Part shown: in pieces, positions 32,951-45,990 of the stretch
Numbering within the stretch: position 1 is the stretch's first letter
How the letters are laid out: the number at the start of each line of letters is the position of its first letter
The notes under the pieces: generated by a model
Told to the model about the DNA's origin: nothing
Database searches by the model: none
The model's input: only the letters and a program-made list of their open reading frames with translations
Source: Archangium sp.
GTDB lineage: Bacteria > Myxococcota > Myxococcia > Myxococcales > Myxococcaceae
Length of the DNA: 64,000 bases
Direction: 5' to 3'
Assembly (NCBI GenBank): GCA_030681645.1
Contig: JAUXRX010000048.1
Span: 38,235 to 102,234, forward strand
Program-made: the position numbers and the translations under genes

Positions 32951-33382
32951 GCGTCTTCACCGGCGCGGGCCCAGGTGCGGGTCGCGCTTCCTCTTCTCGC
33001 TGTGGGGCAGGGTGCAATACCGCGGGGTCGATTTCGACCAGACCGCGAGCGCCCTGAACCGGACCGGGGCTTCTCCGTGTTGCGAGGAGCCCGAACGATT
33101 CGGCGGGGATGTCGTAGCAGCGGGAGAGGGGGAGTTCACGGTCTTTCTTGCGGATGCCCGGGATGGCCGGATGCTGGGAGGGACTGCCGGGTGCTGGGAC
33201 TGCCGGGTGGATGCCGGGACTTCCGGATGCCGGGACTGCCGGGACTGCCGGGTGCCGGGACTGCCGGGTGCCGGTTTCGGATTCGGCTTCGGGGTCGGTG
33301 ACGGGATCGGGATCGCGATCGGCTTCGGGATCGGGGACGCGCCCGGATTCGGGGCTCGGCTCGGCTCGGCTCGGCTCGGCTG
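32951..33382 (-). promoter_or_regulatory. rho leader with C-rich repeats, possible rut-like autoregulatory region
   Basis: There is no convincing gene in these 432 bases. On the rho-coding strand, positions 33160-33290 hold imperfect repeats of CCCGGCAGTCCCGGCA, and 33290-33345 holds CCCGATCCCGAAGCC-type repeats. Positions 33356-33380 hold a run of GAGCC-type pentamers. The RNA would be rich in C with few long hairpins, the composition preferred by Rho. E. coli rho is known to be controlled by termination in its own leader. The link is inference. The promoter could not be located. Confidence 0.45.
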
Positions 33383-34123
33383 TCAGCGCCGCTTGCGGGC
33401 GAGCAGGACGAGCGCCAGCAGCGCGAAGATGCCGGGGCCGGTCGCGGAGCAGCCCTGCGTCACGAAGCAGGTGGTGCCGGAGCCGCCTCTGAGGCCGCAG
33501 GTGCCCGTGCCCCCGTCCGCGCCCTTGTTGTTGCAGCCGCCTGTCGCGCACTCGAAGTTGCCGTTGCAGGCCGCTCCGTCGGCTTTGGGTTTGGCGCAGG
33601 TGCTCGAGCCGTCGCAGTAGGTGCCTGCGATGCACTGACCTGCGCTGCAGCTCTGACCCTCGGCGATGAAGGCGGTGCAGGTTCCGTCGGCGCTCAGCGT
33701 CGCGCCGCTGCACCAAGAACCGATGCAGGACTCGCTCAACTGGCAGGCGGCGCCGAGCGCGGTCTTCGGCTCGGTGTAGGTGGTGCACTCCGCGGGCGTC
33801 GCGGTCGCGGTCGACTTGAGCTCCTGGCACTTGAGCGCGGCGAGCTTGTCGATGCAGGCCTGCGCGACGTCGCCCTTGTAGGTGAGGCGACCCTTGCTCT
33901 GCTCCGACTTGATGAGGCCCGTCTTGCCGTCGAGCTGGGTGGTCACGTTGGTGGCGCAGGTCGGTTGATCGGGCCCCAGCGAGCCGGCGTCAGCCGTCTC
34001 CCCCGCCGAGCAGCAGGTGTACACCTGCTTGCAGTACGCCTTCGCCGCCCCCGAGGGGAAGTTCTCGACGGACACGCCACAGCCGATCGCCACCACGGTC
34101 AGGCCCAGCCAGACGTTTCGCAT
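33383..34123 (-). CDS. Cys-rich lipoprotein-like protein with MYXO-CTERM-like tail
   Basis: The 246-residue protein starts with a possible lipobox (VVAIGC), has about twenty Cys residues including GTYCDGSSTCAK and FECATGGCNN repeats, and ends in a Gly/Cys, a hydrophobic helix (IFALLALVLLA) and RKRR. That end is the pattern of the MYXO-CTERM surface-sorting tail. Both terminal signals in one protein are unusual. It is probably exported, disulphide-bonded and displayed on the surface. The gene precedes the rho leader on the same strand. Confidence 0.75.
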   Translation of the reverse strand: MRNVWLGLTVVAIGCGVSVENFPSGAAKAYCKQVYTCCSAGETADAGSLGPDQPTCATNVTTQLDGKTGLIKSEQSKGRLTYKGDVAQACIDKLAALKCQELKSTATATPAECTTYTEPKTALGAACQLSESCIGSWCSGATLSADGTCTAFIAEGQSCSAGQCIAGTYCDGSSTCAKPKADGAACNGNFECATGGCNNKGADGGTGTCGLRGGSGTTCFVTQGCSATGPGIFALLALVLLARKRR

Positions 34124-34150
34124 GCGGCGCAGCCTGCCTCCGTCTTCCGC

Positions 34151-35248
34151 TCAATTCCAGTCGTCGCGGTTGTAGTCGGTGCGGTTCGCCAACCGCTCTT
34201 CGCGCTCCCGGTAGTCCTTTGCTTCTTCCTCATCCATCACGTGGATTCCCGCCTCTTCATTGCTGAAGACCTCCACGTCGCCCAGGGCGAGCCCCTTCAC
34301 CGCCTTGCGCAGCTGCTTCTCGACGTCCTGCGCCAGCTCACCCTGGTGGATGACGAGCTTGAGCTGCCGGATCGCGTCCTTGCGCGCGAGCAGCGGCTCG
34401 ATGCGCTCGTTGGTGATGAAGTCGAAGAGCTCGAGCGCCTCCAGCGCCGAGAGGTTGGGCCGCTTCGCCACCAGCGCCACGACCCCGTCGAGGTACGCCG
34501 AGAGACCGATGTGCCGCAATTCGGGCAGCGCCAGCACGGCGGCCACGTCGTCGACGAGCGTGGCGCGTTCGCGCGTCGACGTGGGCGTCAGCACCACCCG
34601 GCGCAGCTTCTTCCACGGCGCGGCGCGGAGCACGTCAGCCAGCGCGTCGGTGAGGGCGAGCCCCGAGAGCTCGAGCGTGCGCAGCTCGGGCCAGCCGAGG
34701 AGCACCTTCGCGTCGAGCGCCATGTTCTCGAGGCCCTCCATCACGAAGTGCTCGAGCCGCGGGAAGATCGCGCGGAAGGTGGCGAGGTTCTTCGCGCCGC
34801 CCATGATCAGCTCGAGCCGGTTGAGCAGCGGGGGCGGGGCGGCGATCAGCGCCTCGACCACCGGCGTCTGATCGAGGCCGGGCAGCGCGCTGCGCACGCC
34901 CTGCACGAAGCGCATCGCGGGGTGCTTCAGCAGGGTGGTCACCACCCCGCTCACCTGGGGCACGTCGAGCCGCAGCTCCACCTTGCTGACGAAACCGTAG
35001 CGCCAGCCGAGCGTCAGCTGCTTCGCGTCACCCAGCTCGGCCGTCACCCCCGCGAGCAGGCGCTTCTCGGTCTCCTTGAGCTCCAGGAACCGCTTCGTGT
35101 CCTTCGTCGAGGCGAGGGCGGCCTGCACCGAGACCAGCTCTCCGCGGGGGTCGCCCTGGGCCTGCAGCCAGTCGCCGTACACGGCGTAGCGCGCCGCGTC
35201 GTTCGGTTGCTCGAGAATGGCGGCTTCGAGCTGCGGGTTCTGGGCCAT
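34151..35248 (-). CDS. TIGR02996-domain protein with leucine-rich-type repeats
   Basis: The 365-residue protein begins with the repeat-companion domain (AAILEQPNDAARYAVYGDWL, then QGDPRGELV), common in myxobacteria and planctomycetes. The rest has irregular Leu-rich segments (ELRTLELSGLALTDALADVL) typical of degenerate leucine-rich repeats and an acidic C-terminal tail. No signal peptide is seen, so it is probably cytoplasmic and protein-binding. The function is unknown. Confidence 0.8.
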   Translation of the reverse strand: MAQNPQLEAAILEQPNDAARYAVYGDWLQAQGDPRGELVSVQAALASTKDTKRFLELKETEKRLLAGVTAELGDAKQLTLGWRYGFVSKVELRLDVPQVSGVVTTLLKHPAMRFVQGVRSALPGLDQTPVVEALIAAPPPLLNRLELIMGGAKNLATFRAIFPRLEHFVMEGLENMALDAKVLLGWPELRTLELSGLALTDALADVLRAAPWKKLRRVVLTPTSTRERATLVDDVAAVLALPELRHIGLSAYLDGVVALVAKRPNLSALEALELFDFITNERIEPLLARKDAIRQLKLVIHQGELAQDVEKQLRKAVKGLALGDVEVFSNEEAGIHVMDEEEAKDYREREERLANRTDYNRDDWN

Positions 35249-35293
35249 GTCTGCAGGACACCCCGAAGCGGATTCGAGTGAAAGCGGCTCAGC

Positions 35294-37774
35294 TCATCTC
35301 GTCTCGACGGTGTACTCGAGGCGCGCCTGTACCCGCGGCGACTCGAGCAGCCACGAGGCGCTGCCCAGCTGCTCGGCAAGCGATTGCAGGCCGGGCGGCA
35401 GCTTCTGCGAGGGCAGGGACTGCTCGAGGAGCACGTTGGGGGTTGCGGCCCCCAGCAGAGTGGGAATGAGGCCGGGCGAGGCCTGGTAGATGCTGATGGC
35501 CAGGTCGCCCTGTTCGCCCGACTTTTCCTTCGCGCGGGCGATCGCATCCATCAGGCCGCCGAGGTGATCGACGAGCCCCTTCGCCTTCGCGTCTTCGCCG
35601 CTCCACACCCGGCCCCGTGCGACGGCGTCGACCGCTTCCTTCGAGAGCTTCCGGCTCGAGGCCACCTCGGTGATGAACGAGTCGTAGAAGTCGTCGATCC
35701 ACTTCTGCGCGGCGACGCGCTGGTCCGGCGTCCACGGATCGAAGTTGTCGGTGATGCCCGCCAGCTTGCCGCGCGAGATGCTGATCTGCGTGGCGCCGAA
35801 GTCTTCGGCGAGCTTCTTGATCGCGGGCTTGGCGAAGAAGACGCCGATGCTGCCGGTGAGCGTGGTGGGAGACGCCACGATCTCGTCCGCGCCCATCGCC
35901 ACGTAGTAGCCACCCGAGGCCGCGACGTCGCCCATCGAGGCGATCACCGGCTTCTTCTTCTTCGCCTCGAGCACCGCGCGGTACATCAGGTCACTGGCCA
36001 GGCCGTCTCCGCCACCCGAGTCGACGCGCACCACGATCGCCGCCACGCTCGAGTCCGCAGCGGCCTCGCCGATCGCCTCGATGAACGACTGGGCGCCGGC
36101 CACGAGATCGCCGGTCAGCGGCGTCGTCTGGTTCTTTCCGCCGCTGATGTTGCCCAGCACCGGGATCACCGCGATCGACCGCTGCTTGCCCCAGCGCTCG
36201 CTGCGGGTATCGAAGGGCCGGTAGTCGCGCGCCACCCGCGCGCCCGGCAGCTGCTGGCCGATGAGCTCGTCGAACTGCTGCGGCGTCATCACCGCGTCGA
36301 GCTGGCGCAGCTCGACCGCGCGCTTCGCTGGCTTGAGGCCCTCGTCGATCGCCGCCTGCCACGCCTCGGGCTCGATGTTCCGCGCCGCCTTGATGCGCGC
36401 GGCCACCGTCTTCACGTTGGTGTCGAGGTACGCGTTGATCGTCTCGCGCTGCGCGTCGCTCATGTCTGCCCTGGTGAACTGCTCGGGGAAGGTCTTGTAG
36501 TTGCCGACCCGGGCCACATCGACGTCGATGCCGAAGCGCTTGGCGGTGCCTCCGAAGAAGGTGACGCTCGAGCGCAGGCCGTCGATCAGCACCATCGCCT
36601 CGGGCGCGGCGTAGATGCCGTCGCAGCCCGACACCATCAGGTACTCCGCGTCGCCCGCCGAGAGGATGTACGCGAACACCTTCTTGCCCGCGGCCCGCAG
36701 CTTCGCGATCGCCGCCCGCACCTCGTCCGCGCGCGCCAGGCCCACCCCGGCGCCCTCGACCTTGAGCACGAGGCCCTTGAGCTCGGGGTCCACCACCGCG
36801 CGCTCGAGGAAGCGGATGAAGCGCAGGTAGCGATCTTCGCTCGCCAGGCCCAGCAGCGAGCCGAGCGACGTGCCGCTGGTGGTCCCCAGGTCGGCCAGCG
36901 AGATCACCGCGATCTTCTGCTGCGGCACCACGCTCTCGTACTTGTCGAGCGAGAAGCGGCCCGCGAACTGCCAGTTCACCTGGCCATTCGCGTACGCGAC
37001 GCCCTGGGTGTAGCCGACGTTCTCGAGATCGAAGCCGAGCCCCGCGTGGAAGTAGAGCGACTCGCCGGGCGCGAAGGCGTGGCTGAAGCCCGCGAGGACC
37101 CGCACGCCCCCCAGGAAGTGCGCCTGCACCGTGTACTGCAGGCGGCTCGTGTTCACCGGCACGGTCTCGCGCGCCAGCCAGTCGACCCCGAGGGTGAGGC
37201 GCTCTCCGAAGGGCCGCACGCCCAGGCCCAGCGTCCACTCGCGGGGGAAGAAGGTGTTGAGGCCCACCAGGTTGGCCTGCGGCGCGTTCAGGTTGCGCAC
37301 GAAGGCGGCGAACGAGAGCCAGCGCACCGGGCGCGACTGCACGCCCACGTCGACGGTGGTGACCCACTGCACCGTGCCGCTGCTGAACCAGTTCACCGTC
37401 GCGCCCGCGGAGAACGCCTGCGGCCCCGCGGAGAAGCCCAGCGAGGTCTTCGCGCGATCGAGGCCCAGGCCCGAGGAAGGACGCAGCCACTGGAAGCTCA
37501 CGCCCAGGCCGATCAGGTCGCCGATGCTGGTGGCGAACCAGAGGCCGTCGTTGTCTTGCGGGCGCACGTTGCTGCGCTCGTGCACGTACCAGGCGTTCAA
37601 CCGCCCCACGCGGCCCAGGCCGGCGGGGTTGTAGACGAGCGAGGTCGCCTCATCGCTCCACGCCGACGAGCCGGGGAGCAGGGTGGTGCCGCGTGAAGGG
37701 TCTGAGCCCCCGACGGCGGCGGTCTGCGCCAACACGGTGCCGGAGACGAGAGCGAGGAGCAGGGACGAGCGCAT
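35294..37774 (-). CDS. sppA: SppA-type signal peptide peptidase fused to a beta-barrel-like domain
   Basis: The 826-residue protein has a signal peptide and then about 260 residues of barrel-like strands (LYFHAGLGFDLENVGYTQGV and similar). A tandem S49 peptidase domain follows, at about 295-800. The catalytic pair is present: Lys427 in GNYKTFPEQF and Ser620 in ASGGYYVAMG. E. coli SppA is about 618 residues and inner-membrane bound; here the N-terminal domain resembles an outer-membrane porin. It may degrade signal peptides or process surface proteins. A signal peptide plus porin-like part points to the outer membrane or periplasm. Confidence 0.9.
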   Translation of the reverse strand: MRSSLLLALVSGTVLAQTAAVGGSDPSRGTTLLPGSSAWSDEATSLVYNPAGLGRVGRLNAWYVHERSNVRPQDNDGLWFATSIGDLIGLGVSFQWLRPSSGLGLDRAKTSLGFSAGPQAFSAGATVNWFSSGTVQWVTTVDVGVQSRPVRWLSFAAFVRNLNAPQANLVGLNTFFPREWTLGLGVRPFGERLTLGVDWLARETVPVNTSRLQYTVQAHFLGGVRVLAGFSHAFAPGESLYFHAGLGFDLENVGYTQGVAYANGQVNWQFAGRFSLDKYESVVPQQKIAVISLADLGTTSGTSLGSLLGLASEDRYLRFIRFLERAVVDPELKGLVLKVEGAGVGLARADEVRAAIAKLRAAGKKVFAYILSAGDAEYLMVSGCDGIYAAPEAMVLIDGLRSSVTFFGGTAKRFGIDVDVARVGNYKTFPEQFTRADMSDAQRETINAYLDTNVKTVAARIKAARNIEPEAWQAAIDEGLKPAKRAVELRQLDAVMTPQQFDELIGQQLPGARVARDYRPFDTRSERWGKQRSIAVIPVLGNISGGKNQTTPLTGDLVAGAQSFIEAIGEAAADSSVAAIVVRVDSGGGDGLASDLMYRAVLEAKKKKPVIASMGDVAASGGYYVAMGADEIVASPTTLTGSIGVFFAKPAIKKLAEDFGATQISISRGKLAGITDNFDPWTPDQRVAAQKWIDDFYDSFITEVASSRKLSKEAVDAVARGRVWSGEDAKAKGLVDHLGGLMDAIARAKEKSGEQGDLAISIYQASPGLIPTLLGAATPNVLLEQSLPSQKLPPGLQSLAEQLGSASWLLESPRVQARLEYTVETR

Positions 37775-37877
37775 TTCCGCCGTGTACTACGAGTCTCGCG
37801 GCGATACGGGGCGGCGTGGGCAACTCCGCGAATCTGCAGCGGGGGCGAGCGGCCGCGAAGTTGCTCTGGCCCGGGGG

Positions 37878-38984
37878 ATGCCTCGACCCATCGCGCGCCT
37901 CACCGTCGACGAGCCCCTGCTCCCGCCCCCGCCGGTCCAGCCACCTCCCCCGCGAGACCGCGTCGAGGCCTTCCCCCGGGGGGCGCGCGATCCCGGTGCC
38001 GAAGCCGCCGCCACGCTCGCGCGGCTTCTCGAGCTGAAGCCCTCGTTGGCGGACGGCCTCCCCGCGCATCTTGCGGGGCCGCAGGCGAAGCTGCTGTACG
38101 TCGCCGCGCACCGCGAGCTGTCGAAGGGGCTCGGCGCCTTCAGCGTGCCCATCGGCGCGCACGATAGCGTTCGACTCCAACCCGACGGCCGGCTCGCGCT
38201 CAGCTCGCCCGGCGCCCCCACGCTCCACCTCGACAACCGGCACGAAGACCTGGCCCGGCTGCTCGATGAGGCGCACGGCTACGAGGCGCTGGAGGCCACC
38301 ACGATCGACGCGCTGCTGCGAGACGCAGTGCACCGCTTCTATGTCGTCGGCGCGTTCGACGGCGGTGGCGCGGCGCTCAACGAACGCGGCGGGCGCGCCT
38401 TCACGTACGCCACCATTCAGCAGGTGCTGGTCTCAGCGGATCCAACCCAGCGCGGCCTCGAGTGCCTCGCTTCCGCGGCGGTGCATCTGTGGAAGTCGAT
38501 GGGCCTCGTGCCGCCGGGCCTCTCGCGCGAAGAGTTCGAGCGCCGCTTCACCTCGATTCATGGAGATCGCGGCGGGGTGGCGAGGCTGGGGCCCGAGTTC
38601 AACAGGACGCTGCGGGGCGGGCGCTCGGAGGTCCGGCTCGACGCCGCCGCCACGGCCGCCTTCGCGAATACCCTGCGTGGCGACGACTGGGCGAAGCTCA
38701 CCGGCGCGTCGCAGGGCAGGTACTTCGTGCGCTCGCTGCCCGGCATCGACGCGGTGGTGAAGCACTTCGACCAGGGTGGGGCGGGCGTTCGCACGTCGTG
38801 GGCAGACGGTGGTCATTACTTCGTGCTCAGCGGCGCGCGGGAGAAGGACGGGGTGATCTTCGTGAACGAAGACGACTCGTTGCGCGGCGCACCGGCGTCG
38901 CGGAGCAGCGAAGGGGATGAGCCGTATTCCGCGCCTTATGAGGAAGGCAGCCACACCCGGTTCTGGACGCTTGATCGGAGCTGA
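37878..38984 (+). CDS. Uncharacterised protein
   Basis: The 368-residue protein has a Pro-rich start (LLPPPPVQPPPPRD) and then a globular region without a signal peptide. A feature near residue 105 is SPGAPTLHLDNRHEDLARLL. I do not recognise the family. It is divergent from sppA and ends at a repeat. The start at 37878 avoids overlap with the sppA promoter; an in-frame start could lie slightly further downstream. Confidence 0.55.
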   Translation: MPRPIARLTVDEPLLPPPPVQPPPPRDRVEAFPRGARDPGAEAAATLARLLELKPSLADGLPAHLAGPQAKLLYVAAHRELSKGLGAFSVPIGAHDSVRLQPDGRLALSSPGAPTLHLDNRHEDLARLLDEAHGYEALEATTIDALLRDAVHRFYVVGAFDGGGAALNERGGRAFTYATIQQVLVSADPTQRGLECLASAAVHLWKSMGLVPPGLSREEFERRFTSIHGDRGGVARLGPEFNRTLRGGRSEVRLDAAATAAFANTLRGDDWAKLTGASQGRYFVRSLPGIDAVVKHFDQGGAGVRTSWADGGHYFVLSGAREKDGVIFVNEDDSLRGAPASRSSEGDEPYSAPYEEGSHTRFWTLDRS

Positions 38985-39027
38985 GCCCCTCACCCCAGCC
39001 CTCCCCGCTTCGCAGGAGAGGGAGAAG
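38985..39027. repeat. Dispersed GC-rich interrupted palindrome, copy 3
   Basis: CCCCTCACCCCAGCCCTCCC and GGAGAGGGAGAAGG form a hairpin between convergent genes and can end both transcripts. Confidence 0.75.
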
Positions 39028-39030
39028 GAC

Positions 39031-40236
39031 TCACCAGTCTTCGGTGCCGTTGGCGTTGTCGAGCGGGTCGCCGCCCTTCGACTTCTTGTCGCGGTTCACG
39101 TTCTTGCCGCCGCGATCTTCGCCCTGCCACTCCTCGGTGCCGCCCTTGTTGTCGAGCGGATCGGCGGAGCGCGTCACCTTGTCCCCGCCCTCACCGGAGT
39201 TGACGAGGTGGTTCACCATGCGCGCCACCTCGCTGCGGAGCTGGCCGAACTCGTCACCCTGGAACGCCACGCGCTTGATGGCGATGCGCTTGCCGCTGCG
39301 CAGATCGAAGTACGCCATGGTCAGCTCGGTCGTCTCACCGTTGCCTTCCTTGAGCACGCCGATCACCGCGCGATCGAGCTTGAGGGAGTTCGACACGCTG
39401 GTCATCGTCTGGCCGCCCTTGTCCTTGAGGGCCTCGCCGGCGAGGCGGTCCATCAGCGCGTCGAAGGCCTTGTAGCCGGAGGTCGCGACGAGCTCGCTGG
39501 TGATGTCCTGGTCTTCGGGGGTGACCTCGACCATCACGCCGAGCTGCTTGAAGCCGGGGCGCTCGATCTTCACCAGGTGCTTGCCGATGGGCAGCGTCTG
39601 CAGCGTGACCGGCGAGTAGCCCTGGAGCTCTCCGTTGAGGAACACCCGGGCGCCCGCGGGCTTCGTCTTCACCGTGACGTTGCCGCGGAGCTGCGCGTTG
39701 CGGCTGGTGGCGACCTGCGCCTTGAGCGAGAGGAAGTTCTGGGGGTAGCGCTTGCGATCGAGCTCGAAGGTGGGGCTGAGCGCGAGCAGATCGAGGATGG
39801 CGATCTTCGCCTCTTCCACGTCGCCGCGGGCCTGCAGCACCGAGCCGAACATGGCCACCGCGTCGCAGAGGTTGCCGCAGTTCTTCATCGCGCCGACCGA
39901 CTTGCCGTACTCCTTGATGGTCGCGCGCAGCTTGCGCTCGGCGTCTTCGTAGTTGCGCTCGTCGAAGGCGGCCTTGCTTTCCTTGAAGCCGGTCTCGGCG
40001 CGCTTGAGCGAGGCGGCCGCGTCTTCATCGGCGGCGATGCCGAAGAGATCGTCGCTCGTGCGCACGGTGAAGCCCTGGTACTCGTTGAGCGCCTCGTTGG
40101 CGAAGGACTCGACCTTGAGGGTGAGGGTTTCCGAGCCCTTGTCCATGGGGAGGATCAGCGCCGCCACGCGCTTCTCCGTGGGCGGTGCAGCTGCTGCCTG
40201 CACCGCGACGAGACTGATCAAGAGCACGTACTTCAT
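39031..40236 (-). CDS. PEGA-domain exported protein
   Basis: The 401-residue protein has a signal peptide (LLISLVAVQAAAA), a TPR-like region at 85-180, a PEGA domain at 195-265 (VTVKTKPAGARVFLNGELQG), and a charged C-terminal tail. The tail carries two copies of a DPLDNxxGTExW motif, about 33 residues apart, the last ending the protein. PEGA domains are surface or periplasmic binding folds. It overlaps no neighbour and follows a second PEGA gene by 10 bases on the same strand. Confidence 0.8.
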   Translation of the reverse strand: MKYVLLISLVAVQAAAAPPTEKRVAALILPMDKGSETLTLKVESFANEALNEYQGFTVRTSDDLFGIAADEDAAASLKRAETGFKESKAAFDERNYEDAERKLRATIKEYGKSVGAMKNCGNLCDAVAMFGSVLQARGDVEEAKIAILDLLALSPTFELDRKRYPQNFLSLKAQVATSRNAQLRGNVTVKTKPAGARVFLNGELQGYSPVTLQTLPIGKHLVKIERPGFKQLGVMVEVTPEDQDITSELVATSGYKAFDALMDRLAGEALKDKGGQTMTSVSNSLKLDRAVIGVLKEGNGETTELTMAYFDLRSGKRIAIKRVAFQGDEFGQLRSEVARMVNHLVNSGEGGDKVTRSADPLDNKGGTEEWQGEDRGGKNVNRDKKSKGGDPLDNANGTEDW

Positions 40237-40246
40237 CGGCGACACC

Positions 40247-41431
40247 TCAGGGAATGCCCAGCACCACATTGAACGGCCGGCCACCGGAATTGTTCGCTGC
40301 TGCGACTCCAGCCGCGGTCACTCCCCCGACGGCCACGACACCCACGGCCGTCCAGAACCACCACTTCTTGTACACGGGCCCACCGGCACCCGGTTCCTCC
40401 GGCGTCTCGGTGACGGCGGCCACGGCGGCAGCCCCGGGCTTCGCGATGAAGTCGCCGATCTTCTTCGCGCTCTCGTTCAGCTCCTCAGCGGACAGCGACA
40501 GGCCAGCCAGGCGGTTGCCGGTCTCGACGTCCCACACCTCGGCGGTGGCGCCGTCGCTGAGCACCAGGAAGCGCGCCTTGACGATCTCGCCCAGCTTCTC
40601 CGCGCCCGCGGGGATCGGGCCCTTGGCGCCCACGCCCTTGCCCACCACGGCGGTCGCCGCGTCACGCACCTCGAGGTAGCCGGGCGCGGGGGTGAGGGTG
40701 GGTTTCGCCGAGCCGCCTTCCTTGCTCACGTCGGCGAACGCGCCCGCGGGCTCGTAGCCGGGGCGGGTGAAGAGGAGCAGGTGGCGGCCCACCGGCACGG
40801 ACGGCGCCTCGGTGATGGGCGTCTTGCCCAGCTCCTTGCCGCGCAGGGTGACGGTGGCGCCGGGAGGGTTCGAGTCGGCGGCGAGCGCGCCCACGCCCTT
40901 GCCGCTGACCTCGGTGAGCGCCTTGTCGAAGGCCTTCTTCACGTCGGCGCCGTACACCTGGGGATCGCAGGTGAGATCGGGGTTGTTGAGCAGCGCGCGC
41001 ACGAACTCCTCGGTGGCCTTCTTCGACTGCGACTTGCCGCCGTTCTGAACGGCGAGCGCGCCCACGAAGAAGTGCGCGTCGCCGAGCGTCTTCGCGTCGG
41101 CGAGGTGGGGGTTCTTGACGAAGAACTCGAGGGCCTCGGTCCACTTCGCAGCGGCGCCTTCGTAGTCGAGGTCGTCGTAGGCCTGGCGGGCGTCCTTCAC
41201 CAGCTTGTCGCCGGCCTCGTCACGCGGAGGGAGCGGAAAGGCCGCGGGCACGTCGACCAAAGGCACCGTGGCGTCTTCGAGGGCCTTCGACAGGTCGGCC
41301 TCGGACTTCGCGGCAGCGGCCTCGTCGGGCGAAGAGACGAACACGGCGGCCTTCGACGGAAGGGAAGGCTTCGCAGGAGCCGCGGCACCCGGTTTCGGGG
41401 CGGCGAGCACGAGGAGGATGAGGGGGAGCAC
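40247..41431 (-). CDS. PEGA-domain membrane protein
   Basis: The 394-residue protein starts at GTG with a weak signal peptide. It has a TPR-like region at 70-150, a PEGA domain around 185-250 (NPPGATVTLRGKELGKTP) and a transmembrane helix at 357-377 near the C-terminus. It is paired with the previous PEGA gene, and the two may form an envelope complex. The divergent gap to the topoisomerase gene is 195 bases and should hold both promoters. Confidence 0.75.
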   Translation of the reverse strand: MLPLILLVLAAPKPGAAAPAKPSLPSKAAVFVSSPDEAAAAKSEADLSKALEDATVPLVDVPAAFPLPPRDEAGDKLVKDARQAYDDLDYEGAAAKWTEALEFFVKNPHLADAKTLGDAHFFVGALAVQNGGKSQSKKATEEFVRALLNNPDLTCDPQVYGADVKKAFDKALTEVSGKGVGALAADSNPPGATVTLRGKELGKTPITEAPSVPVGRHLLLFTRPGYEPAGAFADVSKEGGSAKPTLTPAPGYLEVRDAATAVVGKGVGAKGPIPAGAEKLGEIVKARFLVLSDGATAEVWDVETGNRLAGLSLSAEELNESAKKIGDFIAKPGAAAVAAVTETPEEPGAGGPVYKKWWFWTAVGVVAVGGVTAAGVAAANNSGGRPFNVVLGIP

Positions 41432-41626
41432 GTCGAGCAGCCTACCCCACGAATTTCAAAGATCACCTCCGACGTATGACCGACCCCCTGGCGAGATCCC
41501 CCCGCATTCCGCGAGGTTGGCGAAGAGGATTTCTTGCCGCCGGATCGCGGGCTGGTAAGGTCCGCGCGATCAGGCCTGTAGCACTCGCTTCAGGGCCCGC
41601 AACGAATTGAAAGATCGAGGTATTTC

Positions 41627-44005
<2,379 letters not shown>

Positions 44006-44016
44006 GGACCTGAAAA

Positions 44017-45939
<1,923 letters not shown>

Positions 45940-45943
45940 GCAA

Positions 45944-45986
45944 CTCCCTCTCCCTGCGAGGCGGGGAGAGGGTTGGGGTGAGGGGC
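45944..45986. repeat. Dispersed GC-rich interrupted palindrome, copy 4
   Basis: CTCCCTCTCCCTGCGAGGCG with GGGGAGAGGGTTGGGGTGAG forms a long hairpin between convergent genes. It is the reverse orientation of the copy at 20275. Confidence 0.78.
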
Positions 45987-45990
45987 GCGG

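Noticed and set aside
33160..33382. Coding frames through the rho leader on both strands
   Set aside because: They translate to simple Gly/Phe/Asp or Pro/Ala/Ser repeats, lack ribosome sites and overlap the Cys-rich protein gene.
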